10,960 bases of DNA, taken from NCBI GenBank assembly GCA_003024985.2, contig PXIH01S0008325.1; one strand, given 5' to 3'. The notes below the pieces were generated by a model. It did not search any database and had not been told where the DNA came from. It saw only the letters and a list, made by a program, of their open reading frames with translations. This document shows, in pieces, positions 1 to 6,530 of the stretch. The position numbers were made by a program, and so were the translations under genes. Source of the DNA: Euperipatoides rowelli. Taxonomy: Eukaryota > Onychophora > Udeonychophora > Euonychophora > Peripatopsidae. Position 1 is the first letter of the stretch; the number at the start of each line of letters is the position of its first letter.

Positions 1-357
1 ATTTGGAAAACACATCGATACAAGTTAATAAATATTTAAAACCTGAATTATATTTGCTAATATGTTGATCTACTAAGTCTGCTTGAAACTGATCATTAAT
101 ACCATGAACAATAGTTCTTCTTTTAAAAATTTTCTTACAGGTTTATGTAATGTATACGCATCTTGCATTTTAAACCATTCATTTAATTTATATGGTGTGC
201 CTTCTCCATGTACGCCTCGATGGAAGGCTTGTTTCCCCGATAGACTACCTACTTGATCGGGGTGTAATATTTTTCCAACCATCGGTTTTCCATTCTTATT
301 ATTACAACACCTACTCCTGCAGACAAGTCTAAGTTTAATATGTCTGATCCGTATCAT
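1..357 (-). pseudogene. Polinton/adintovirus-type DDE integrase, N-terminal part, frameshifted and cut by the window edge
   Basis: The minus strand from 357 reads a protein containing ILHPDQVGSLSGKQAF, then KMQDAYTLHKPVRK. After about position 125, in another frame, it continues as FQADLVDQ and LLTCIDVFSK up to the window edge. These phrases and their order match, from memory, the rve-type integrases of Polinton/Maverick elements and adintoviruses, which are also annotated as 'uncharacterized transposon-derived' proteins. Such enzymes insert the element's DNA into the chromosome. The Asp in FQADLVD is the expected first catalytic acid; the other two would lie outside the window. The frame breaks by one base in the A/T homopolymer at about 121-136, so the gene is dead unless this is an assembly error. 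The ATG at 357 is favoured as start because a TATA box lies about 40 bp upstream; an in-frame ATG at 282 is an alternative. The family call is strong; the exact element type is inferred. Confidence 0.82.
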
Positions 358-395
358 ATTCTAACTACTAACAACATAAATGAAATTTATAAACA

Positions 396-403
396 TTTAT
401 ATA
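396..403 (-). promoter_or_regulatory. TATA box of the integrase gene
   Basis: TATATAAA on the minus strand lies about 40 bp upstream of the ATG at 357. The spacing allows a transcription start about 30 bp downstream and a very short leader. No CCAAT box is visible between it and the end of gene A at 491, unlike the promoters of genes A and B. The 404-490 interval is otherwise A/T-rich with a poly(A) run on the plus strand. Confidence 0.45.
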
Positions 404-490
404 GTATTGTTAGAAAAAAAAAGAAATAGAAACAAGATTAACATTTTAAAACAAGTTAATTTTTGAGAATATATTTACAAAAACTAGTTT

Positions 491-1335
491 TCAACTACAT
501 GGAAATTTTTTGTTCAACTCATTAATGACATCCTCAAATAAAAAATTATTATTTTTAACCTTACAATAAATTCCATTTCTTTCATAGACGTAAATGAAAT
601 GCAATGGAGGATTTTCACCATATGTATTTACATAATTATCTATCTCAATAATACTAGCAATCAGTCCTGCTTCATTTAAAGCCATAAATATAGTATCTTG
701 TAAAAGTCTTTTAGAAAGTAATTTTTTACATTTATATTTCAATTCTACAGGAGTTACATTTGGTTTCATTTCTTTATACATAAACATTAAATCAAAATAT
801 ATGGATTGATGAATGTACTGCATAAAATTAAAATGGTTACGGTAATAGAGTTCGTTGTTAATGAGAGTTCTATTTTCTTTTGGAAATTTTTCATTACAGC
901 ATAAACACCTTTAATATCATTATAACATTCCTAGGTTAACTGATCTTTAAAATTAAAAATTCTACCCATTTTTGATATGAGCAAATGTAATGGTGTTTGG
1001 ATTTCATTAAAAGTCCAATGGAATATTACCTTCAGGTGTTGTTGGCGGTGGTGGTGCTGATCCACTTTGGGTAACTGGTGGTGGATAGTTTGGTAGTGGA
1101 TTGGCACAATGATTTGTTTGTTCGGCTTGATAGAATGGAAGTCAATCGGCATAATGATTAGTGGTTTCATTGCCTTGTCGGTAGTTGGTAGTAGTGGGCT
1201 CGCATAATGATTCATGGATTGAGGTGAAATTTTATTTTCAAGTACGGGACTTGTCGCATTATGATGTAGAAACATTTCATTACTTTTCTGATTAATATTG
1301 GTAAATTCATTTTCGGAATAACAAATGATGCTTTG
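491..1335 (-). pseudogene. gene A: unrecognised protein with N-terminal repeats and a proline-rich linker, several frameshifts
   Basis: I do not recognise this protein. Coding-like sequence on the minus strand runs from about 1335 to the stop at 491-493 but changes frame several times. The N-terminal part (1335 to about 1165) carries short repeats. A middle part in a second frame is proline-rich (PPPVTQSGSAPPPPTTPEG) and has one TGA. A third part returns to the first frame (SKMGRIFNFKDQ) and hits TAG at 931. The last and longest piece is open from about 877 to 491 and ends INELNKKFPCS. That C-terminal piece has ordinary globular composition with mixed charged and hydrophobic residues, including KYKCKKLLSKRLLQ and GENPPLHFIYVYERNGIYC. 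At least three frame changes and two in-frame stops mark it as a pseudogene. It lies between gene B and the integrase on the same strand and has its own TATA/CCAAT promoter, so it was probably a separate gene of the same element. Confidence 0.55.
1083..1215 (-). repeat. three tandem coding repeats (Asn-His-Tyr/Cys-Ala motif) in gene A
   Basis: Three copies of a motif read on the minus strand as AATCATTRTGC followed by a CCACTACCA-like stretch end near 1213, 1159 and 1114, giving spacings of about 54 and 45 bp (18 and 15 codons). They encode NHYASPLLP, NHYAD (then a stop) and NHCANPLPNYP. Copy 1 is in one frame and copies 2 and 3 in the next, so a frameshift fell between them. Both spacings are multiples of three, which suggests the array grew while the gene was under coding constraint. 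Confidence 0.6.
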
Positions 1336-1452
1336 ATAGTAGTTGAAATAAAATACAGTTCAGTAATGCTTGGAATAAGATATAGTTCAAACTATAATAC
1401 AATACTTTGGAAGAAGATATAATTCAAACAGCGATGAAATAACACAGTTCAA
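1309..1452 (-). repeat. degenerate 27-bp tandem repeat at the start of gene A
   Basis: Five imperfect units are visible at about 1309-1335, 1336-1362, 1363-1389, 1400-1426 and 1427-1451. The minus-strand core resembles TGAACTATATCTTATTCC. The first three units are exactly 27 bp apart and in phase with the gene A frame, reading SIICYSENE, TVFYFNYYQ and TISYSKHY. Copies 2 and 3 are preceded by TGA where copy 1 has CAA. The array may be the original N-terminus of gene A, now closed by TGA codons, or a repeat in its 5' leader. Confidence 0.5.
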
Positions 1453-1496
1453 GTAGAGGTGAAAATAATATGATGAAAATAATTTTTTTTTAAAAG

Positions 1497-1618
1497 TTTA
1501 TATACTAGCTATCACACATTTGATTGGTTGAGAGGTTATTCATTCAATGATTGGTTAGTGAGTTGACGAATCATATTGGTTTTTAATTGGATGGAAGGTT
1601 ACAGGTTGACATGATTGG
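1497..1618 (-). promoter_or_regulatory. gene A promoter: TATA box with five CCAAT boxes
   Basis: TATATAAA on the minus strand (1504-1497) is preceded by five CCAAT pentamers in the same orientation, seen as ATTGG on the plus strand at 1523-1527, 1550-1554, 1575-1579, 1586-1590 and 1614-1618. The nearest is about 19 bp from the TATA box. CCAAT boxes are classical NF-Y-type elements of eukaryotic promoters; the cluster sits immediately upstream of gene A and downstream of the gene B poly(A) signal. Confidence 0.6.
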
Positions 1619-1736
1619 ATGGTAGCTAATCAAGTTATGGTTTTGGTCTAATGGCACAATATTTTCTCACAGGTTTCACATTAGGCTTTACTATTTTTTT
1701 CTTTAGGATGGAAGTGGTGTATATATCTTTTGCTGC

Positions 1737-1742
1737 TTTATT
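1737..1742 (-). terminator. polyadenylation signal AATAAA for gene B
   Basis: A canonical AATAAA on the minus strand lies 44 bp downstream of the TAG (1788-1786) that ends the out-of-frame C-terminal segment of gene B. It is upstream of the gene A promoter, as expected for two separately transcribed genes on one strand. Confidence 0.45.
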
Positions 1743-1785
1743 TGGGTTTGAATACCATGATATTGGTTGTAGAGTTGATGGTGGC

Positions 1786-1977
1786 CTAGTTGGTTTTCAG
1801 GAAAGTGATTGGAGCAGAAATAAGTTCCTCAATCTCCGGTTTGCCATAAGACCTTTCATAGCATTTAAAAACATACGGTCTTTTTCTCGGGCATGGTGGT
1901 GGTAGTAGTGGTTGGGGGATAGGTCGGGTGGTTGGTGTTGTGGGTATCTCATCTTGGATAGTGAGTGGTGTATCTCA
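1786..1977 (-). pseudogene. probable C-terminal end of gene B, displaced by a frameshift
   Basis: After the stop at 1949, another minus-strand frame is open from about 1977 to TAG at 1788-1786 (about 60 codons). It carries on the proline-rich style of gene B (TTPTTRPIPQPLLPPPCPRKR) and then turns into an ordinary mixed sequence (CYERSYGKPEIEELI). It is followed by AATAAA at 1742. This fits the true end of the gene B protein shifted out of frame by one or two small indels around 1950-1990. I see no usable splice donor that would join the frames. A natural end at 1949 remains possible. Confidence 0.45.
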
Positions 1978-2671
1978 GGTGGCGCAGGTTAATTGTGGTG
2001 GGTGTATGTATCGGTGTTGAAAGAATGGAGTCTAGGGATGCGGTGTCCAGTGATGGGAGTATGGTGGAAGAATCCAGTGAGGGGAACAGAGTAACATCAA
2101 AAGCGCAGATATCCACGAATGTTCGTGCATAGTCATGATCGGGGTTCAAGCAGTAGTTGGAATTATCCATAGCAAACTCATCACACCCAAAGTAGTTACA
2201 TACAGGTAGGGATGGCATTGGTGGTGAGGGTGACAGTGGTGGTGGTGGTAGTGAGGGCGATTGTGGTGGTGGGGAATCTGCGATGGTTTTCACTTTAGAA
2301 GACTTGTAATTTTCTATAAATAAAATAAAAAGAAAAAATAATGAATAACTAATAATAAATATATATAATAAGTAATAATAATAAGTAACAAAAACACTTA
2401 GAATTTTTTTTTAATACATACCGATTTCTTTCTTCTTGACTTCTAATTCTTTCTCTAGTTTGTATTTTTCTGTGGCTGCTATAACCTGTGCTTCAAGGTC
2501 AGCCATCTCCATTAGCATGAGTAGCAAGCCCTCTATCTCATTGCTGGGGATGCTCTCTATCTCTGCAGTTAATAGATCAGTGGTTGGTGCTATGTTGACA
2601 GTGGTAGTGGCTGGTACGGGGTTCAGGGCTTCAAGTACAGCAGCGGTTGATTGTAGTTTGTTGTCTTGCAT
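1949..2671 (-). CDS. gene B: spliced coiled-coil / proline-rich / Cys-His protein of unknown function
   Basis: This is the best-preserved gene in the window; I do not recognise its family. Exon 1 runs from the ATG at 2671 to 2422 and exon 2 from 2313 to the stop at 1949, about 204 residues across a phase-1 intron. Residues about 45-83 are Leu/Ile/Met-, Glu- and Lys-rich (IEGLLLMLMEMADLEAQV, then EKYKLEKELEVKKK) and look like a coiled coil. About 98-120 is a polyproline stretch. About 122-143 holds CNYFGC, SNYC and PDH, a C-x4-C-x10-C-x4-H pattern that could bind one zinc ion. The first ATG is chosen because a TATA box lies about 76 bp upstream. The gene is clearly richer in G+C than its surroundings. 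Its C-terminus is probably frameshifted. Coiled coil plus a zinc-like knuckle would suit a regulator or scaffold, but that is only inference. Confidence 0.6.
2314..2421 (-). other. intron of gene B (108 bp, GT-AG)
   Basis: On the minus strand the donor reads ATCG|GTATGT, the extended consensus, and the acceptor reads TTTATTTATAG|AA. Splicing joins exon 1 (one base into a codon) to two bases of exon 2, making a Glu codon, and keeps the frame open into the proline-rich exon. The intron is almost pure A/T, with AAT-type microsatellite sequence. Without splicing, exon 1 would stop three codons later. Confidence 0.7.
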
Positions 2672-2746
2672 GATGATTGGATGCTTTGGTTAGAATAATG
2701 TTGAATGGCTCTCACTCAATGGTTGTAGAGAATATAGTGACTTATC

Positions 2747-2943
2747 ATTATATAGGTTTGTGTCGGACTGAAATGCTGCGACATTATTTTAGAGCTTAGC
2801 CAATGGGTGGCTTTCCCTCCTAAAGCGAGTAGTTAATTAAAATTTTAGCCAATCAGAATCAGTCCCGCCTAAAAAAATTAGCATATGTCTTCAGTGCGGT
2901 CCGTGCTTTTTGGCCAATCAAAATTAAGATGTAATTTGATTGG
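2747..2943 (-). promoter_or_regulatory. gene B promoter: TATA box with four CCAAT boxes
   Basis: TATATAAT on the minus strand (2754-2747) lies about 76 bp upstream of the gene B ATG. Further upstream are CCAAT pentamers on the plus strand at 2800-2804, 2849-2853 and 2914-2918, and one in the opposite orientation at 2939-2943. Three share the longer context AGCCAAT and two the context GGCCAATCAA / AGCCAATCAAA. CCAAT boxes act in either orientation. The layout parallels the gene A promoter. Confidence 0.6.
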
Positions 2944-3072
2944 CTAGCGTCTTCTTTACTGGAAGTTGCTTGAATCCTTCACACCCTCTTGTCAACTCAG
3001 TTTTGAAGTTTTCTAATATGTAAATTAGATAGGACTTCAAACCTTATCTTTCAAGTATTTGAGGGTTATAGT

Positions 3073-3283
3073 CACCATTTTGAATAAATTATAAAAAATT
3101 TAAAAGTTTCTTTAAAATTTTGAAAAACCGGAAGTTGGCCGTCTTGGATTTTTTTGCATTGTGGGTAATTAGTTCTGTCCATTTCACAGTTTTGAATAAA
3201 TTATAAAAAAATTTCAATTTTATTTTTTGTGGAACAGGCATATGTGGACCACCCTCTTGAATTATGGGTAATGTGTCCGATTC
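3073..3283. repeat. imperfect tandem duplication, period 112 bp
   Basis: TTTTGAATAAATTATAAAAAA occurs at 3078 and again at 3190. Each copy is followed about 75-80 bp later by a similar CTTGRATT...ATTRTGGGTAAT stretch (near 3157 and 3263). Copy 1 also holds CCGGAAGTTGGCCGTCTTGG. The 83-codon minus-strand reading frame across it is a by-product of the repeat. From 2944 to 3072 I see nothing beyond A/T-rich sequence upstream of the promoter; 3284-3506 is likewise featureless. Confidence 0.55.
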
Positions 3284-3506
3284 TCTTGAATATATTCCAT
3301 TACCAAGTTCAATGATCTTATACTGATATTGATAATCCAATTGTAGATAGTTTATATCCTTGATTAGTTTAATTAATTATATCCTCAATTAGATATTCTT
3401 AAAGTGAAATATACTTTTAACTTAATGTATTAAACTAATTATAAAATAACTATGGCTCGATCACCAATTTAAGTCTCGCTTTCTACGTGAATTATTGATA
3501 ACGTAA

Positions 3507-3695
3507 TTAATGGCTAGAAACAGGATGCAATAAGTGACAATTAGCGCCGGTGAGTTTTGTTTGATTAAAAAGCCATCTACTATCTCTTATATTATAAGTT
3601 CTATCACTCAGTACTTTATATGCTTTCTTTAATATTAATATATTGTATCCTGGTATGGATTCAAATTTCATTAGAATATACTTAAAATCAATCAA
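3507..3695 (-). other. isolated 62-codon reading frame, unassigned
   Basis: A minus-strand frame from 3695 to 3507 has balanced composition (KAYKVLSDRTYNIRDSRWLF, NQTKLTGANCHLLHP) and looks less random than its A/T-rich surroundings. I cannot match it to a family, and no neighbouring frame clearly continues it. It could be a remnant of a coding exon or mobile element, or chance. Confidence 0.2.
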
Positions 3696-3699
3696 ACAT

Positions 3700-4027
3700 G
3701 TTACGATCTATTAAACAAAAAAAAAATGGTGCCTGCGCTCAATTTGACGTTGTTTATTTTTCTAACAGCATCTATAAATTAATTTCTATTGTTCTTATTT
3801 TATATTTAATCATATAATCTAATGAAATAAAATCCGCTCTATCCAGCCATACATTCAGTTCTTAGTTATTCTATAAATAATTAGTATATTAATATTAATA
3901 TTCTTACGGTCGTTATGGCTGAGGGCTAATTTTCAAATATTTACGATATTTATAGTGGGCACATTTAATAACTTATGGAGGTTATAATTTTATTTATATC
4001 ATTTAAATATCTTTTTATATTTAATAT
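3700..4027. other. A/T-rich spacer, nothing identified
   Basis: This interval contains a poly(A) run near 3716 and short TTAATATTAATA tracts around 3885-3902. I find no coding frame, RNA gene or recognisable element. Confidence 0.4.
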
Positions 4028-4155
4028 GCGCTAGAAAAAGTGACCTGCTGAGCATGATTGCGCTAGAACCCCTATCACCTACTGAACATGACTGTTCTAG
4101 AACCTAGACAGGAAGTAGCAAAAATTACCTACTGCACATGACTGTCCTGGAAGCC
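4028..4155 (+). repeat. 28-bp minisatellite, three units plus a fragment
   Basis: Units at 4043-4070, 4077-4104 and 4127-4155 share the pattern ACCTACTGAACATGACTG followed by TTCTAGAACC. A partial unit (GCGCTAGAA) lies at 4028-4036. The start-to-start spacing is 34 then 50 bp. All frames contain stops, so it is non-coding. The last unit ends about where the retroelement coding starts. Confidence 0.65.
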
Positions 4156-4167
4156 ATGAATTCTATC

Positions 4168-4500
4168 TACTGTAAAACACTCAATTGGAATCAGATGCCG
4201 AACATGCATTCAATGCAATAAAGAAGAAAAAACTTTCCTATGCCCCTATTTTACATTACCCAGATTTTGGTATCAAATTCATTATATCCATTCAGGTATC
4301 AAATATAAGGCAATTGTTGGTGTGTTCAAACAAGGGAAAGTTGATCACAGGTGGCTGATTAGATACTACTTGAAAAAAGCTAAGTAAGGCCAAACAGAAT
4401 TATTCTCATGCAGAAAAAGAAGCACTTGTCATAATTACCTTATTAGAATTCTTCCATCACATAATTTGGGGTCACAAAGTAGAAGTATCCACCTCATGAA
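4168..4500 (+). pseudogene. reverse transcriptase C-terminal end and attached RNase H domain
   Basis: The frame holding DAEHAFNAIKKKK, then APILHYPDFGIKF, and later QNYSHAEKEALVIITLLEFF and GHKVEVST matches the thumb/RNase H junction and RNase H of Ty3/gypsy polymerases, where the family has 'AF..LK..L...P.L..PDF' and 'NYS..EKE.LA'. RNase H removes RNA from the RNA-DNA hybrid during reverse transcription. The stretch just after the PDF motif, where the family has its first catalytic Asp, reads SIQVSN here, so that Asp is lost. Frameshifts lie at about 4280-4385, and a TGA follows at 4497. Confidence 0.8.
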
Positions 4501-4697
4501 AAGCAGTATAATAGAACTACATCATGGAACTAGTTGAACAGCAGACTGGCTGGAAAAGGAAGGTAAGTATTCCCTGCACTATACCTTCAACAAAAACAGT
4601 ATGGCTATCACACATATTTTTAGCATCGATGAAGCCCTTAATCAGAATGAACAAACATCTTTCCTATAGTAATGGTGAAAGTGAAAATATCCCCACA

Positions 4698-5122
4698 GTA
4701 TACATGGATGAAAGTTGTATTGGAAATGGAAAAGCACAAGCTACTACTACTGGCATTAGGATATAATGGTAAGACAACATTCTTCCAAGTTTTTCAAGTG
4801 GGTTTGACAAATGCCAGACTAACAATTGAGCCAAGTTAAAAGTAATTATTAAAGCCTTGGAAATGGCAGAAAGTGAAATTTGAGAACATAAATGTGATAT
4901 CAGATAGTAATTACACCATTACCAATTTTAAAAACCCTTTTTTCAGGGGGGAAAAAAACATCTGGCTTTCAGCCAAGGGTAAACCAATTGACAAGGTGGG
5001 GGACATGAAATGGATATAGGACACTTCTAAGAATATCAGCATTAATTGGATTCATACCCACGGCCATAATGGAGATGAAGAAAATGAAGTAGTGCAGAAG
5101 CTGGCTCTACAAGGAAAACTCT
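4698..5122 (+). pseudogene. second RNase H domain (RNase HI type)
   Basis: VYMDESCIGNGKAQATTTGI is the first strand of an RNase HI fold, where the family has 'YTDGS..NG...A..G'. IIKALEMAES, NVISDSNYTI and finally INWIHTHGHNGDEENE with QKLALQGK follow in other frames. These supply the Asp at the start, the 'SDS' Asp and the His-containing 'H..GH.GNE' loop. The last catalytic Asp of the family ('AD.LA') is replaced by Gln. The domain lies downstream of the first RNase H and upstream of the integrase, so this pol carried two RNase H modules. Stops and at least two frameshifts inactivate it. The ORF segment just before it (4524-4697) is a poorly conserved linker. Confidence 0.75.
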
Positions 5123-5439
5123 CATCAGAGAGTAAAACCTTGCATAACTCCTAAAAGGAGAAGAGGAGAGTGAACAGACACTAGCTAACTGACACTGAAA
5201 CCAAACTGTACCATGGTAAATGAAGTTATTAGAGAGCAAAACCAAGATGAAGAAATAAGCAAACTTTGTCTCCATTTGAAAAGTGTCCAGAAAATAAGAA
5301 AAAATGACTCAGGAATCAGGTTTTAGGCTACACTTAGCCAAATAACACCTTATATGCCATTAGCATAATCAAGATTAATCTGACTAGATTGAGGGAAATT
5401 GATGCTTATACAACCCAATTATTCTAAGGAATAAAGTGA

Positions 5440-5606
5440 TAACATCAATACACAACTCCAAATAGATAGGCCATAGCAGTTGCATGACTAGGCTTCTTGT
5501 GAAACTCTAGGCTACTAAATAAATATTTTTTAGGGACATATGTGAATTTATCCAAAGATGTGACTTTTATCAATGGAGTAATCCTATAAGGAAAAAACCA
5601 ATTCTG
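5440..5606 (+). pseudogene. remnant of the integrase N-terminal zinc-binding region
   Basis: Just before the integrase core, a frame reads FFRDICEFIQRCDFYQWSNP, resembling the 'YFW..M..DI...V..C..CQ..K' end of the HHCC region of gypsy integrases. The family's final pair of cysteines appears as C and Y here, so zinc binding is lost. The two histidines cannot be placed with confidence. Between 5123 and 5440 I see only a poorly conserved linker. Confidence 0.5.
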
Positions 5607-5960
5607 ATGGACTATCCCAAGTCTACTATACCTGGTAAGATAGTGATAGTCAATATAATAGGCCATGTCATGACAACACACAAAGGTGTAAAATACATTA
5701 TGACCATTATTGATTCATGTAGCAGATATCTGCTGTCCCCTCAGTTAATATCTGAGGAAGTAATACAGGCCTTTGAGCAAAGATACATCATAATAATCAG
5801 TGTTCCCAAGGTGATGATCACAGAAAGAGTAGCAATTTCACCAGTTAAGTCTTCAAAAAAGCATGTATATTACACCAAATGAAGTGTTATACCACCACAC
5901 CATATAGACCGACCTTCAATGGAATCATTGAGAGAGTAAACCAAGGAAGTGAAATGAAAG
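5607..5960 (+). pseudogene. integrase catalytic core (rve), two catalytic acids substituted
   Basis: The frame from 5607 reads GKIVIVNIIGHVMTTHKGVK, YIMTIIDSCSRYLLSPQL and VPKVMITER, then in a shifted frame TTPYRPTFNGIIERVNQ. This is the order of the DDE core of Ty3/gypsy integrases, which join element DNA to the chromosome. The first catalytic Asp is Asn (codon 5652-5654), the second is Glu (5823-5825), and the third acid, Glu, is kept (5930-5932). The frame closes at 5882 and a shift of frame is needed to continue. Confidence 0.85.
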
Positions 5961-6470
5961 ATCACATTATGTTACAATTCAGGAAAAGTGTAGGGAGATA
6001 GGCTGCTTTTAGCTCAATTCGCCATCAACAACGCCCATCATTCTGAGATTAATACTTCAACAAATAAAATTTTGTTTGGGTGTAACCATAACTTTCCTAA
6101 TTGGGGACCTAATGATGCAATGCCCTTCAACTCAGAAAATTGAAACTCATTCATTAACTCTCTACAGGACTGTCTTTATGATGTTAGACATCTAGCACCC
6201 AAATATGAGCAAAAGATCAGGGGAAAACAGAATATTAGGATAAACAAATATATATCCCTAAATTGTTACGAGGTAACATGGTTTTATATAAAACAATCAG
6301 AGAAATGACTAAACAAGAAGGATTCCAGTTTTTTTATGACAGACCCTTCATAATTATCAGAAAAGTGTGTGATGTTAGCTATGGTATAGGTCTGTATCAA
6401 CAATCCTGATCCCAAATTGATTAAGAGGGTTCACACGGAGAGACTTCAAACCATACTTCTTGGTTTGAAG
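5961..6470 (+). pseudogene. integrase C-terminal tail, decayed
   Basis: Broken frames show AQFAINNAHHSEINTSTNK (family 'A.FAYN...H.S.G.SPF.L.FG'), then LRGNMVLYKT, FQFFYDRPFIIIRKVCDVSY and KLIKRVHTERLQT. These correspond to the '..G..V.......K..P...GPF.I......' and '...VH..RLKP' ends of gypsy-type integrases. Several stops interrupt it. The coding similarity fades at about 6465. Confidence 0.7.
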
Positions 6471-6475
6471 TATGG
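6444..6475. repeat. two overlapping, mutually exclusive hairpins
   Basis: CTTCAAACCA (6444-6453) pairs perfectly with TGGTTTGAAG (6461-6470). CCATACTTC (6451-6459) pairs perfectly with GAAGTATGG (6467-6475). Both loops are 7 bases. The arms share bases, so only one can form at a time. It lies at the end of the retroelement pol. Confidence 0.7.
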
Positions 6476-6485
6476 ATGATGTCCA

Positions 6486-6525
6486 TACCACAGATTCCTT
6501 ACCACAGATTCTTACCACAGATTCC
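6486..6525 (+). repeat. three tandem copies of TACCACAGATTC
   Basis: Exact copies start at 6486, 6500 and 6513, so units are 13-14 bp. They lie just after the retroelement pol ends. Confidence 0.75.
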
Positions 6526-6530
6526 AATGA

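Larger units (their letters stand above)
4168..6530 (+). mobile_element. 5'-truncated, decayed Ty3/gypsy-type LTR retrotransposon pol
   Basis: Plus-strand fragments follow in the order expected of a Ty3/gypsy pol: end of reverse transcriptase with RNase H, a second RNase HI, a zinc-binding remnant, integrase core and integrase tail. Much of it keeps one frame (positions divisible by three) but is cut by many stops and shifts. Gag, protease and the catalytic palm of reverse transcriptase are missing at the left, where sequence changes abruptly to a minisatellite. I found no LTR pair, primer binding site or target-site duplication, so the element is a fragment. It cannot be active. Confidence 0.85.

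Noticed and set aside
1651-1905. Plus-strand 84-codon reading frame
   Set aside because: It lies opposite the gene B C-terminal segment and poly(A) signal; its Trp/Phe-rich product is the antisense of proline-rich coding.
2436-2693. Plus-strand 85-codon reading frame with a hydrophobic Ser-rich product
   Set aside because: It is the antisense of gene B exon 1, which has a promoter, coherent domain layout and a matching splice site.
3089-3340. Minus-strand 83-codon reading frame
   Set aside because: It crosses the 112-bp tandem duplication, and its product reflects the repeat and A/T-rich codons, not a protein family.
5042-5681. Two minus-strand frames (5042-5275 and 5445-5681)
   Set aside because: Both lie antisense to the retroelement pol, where the plus strand gives recognisable RNase H and integrase motifs.
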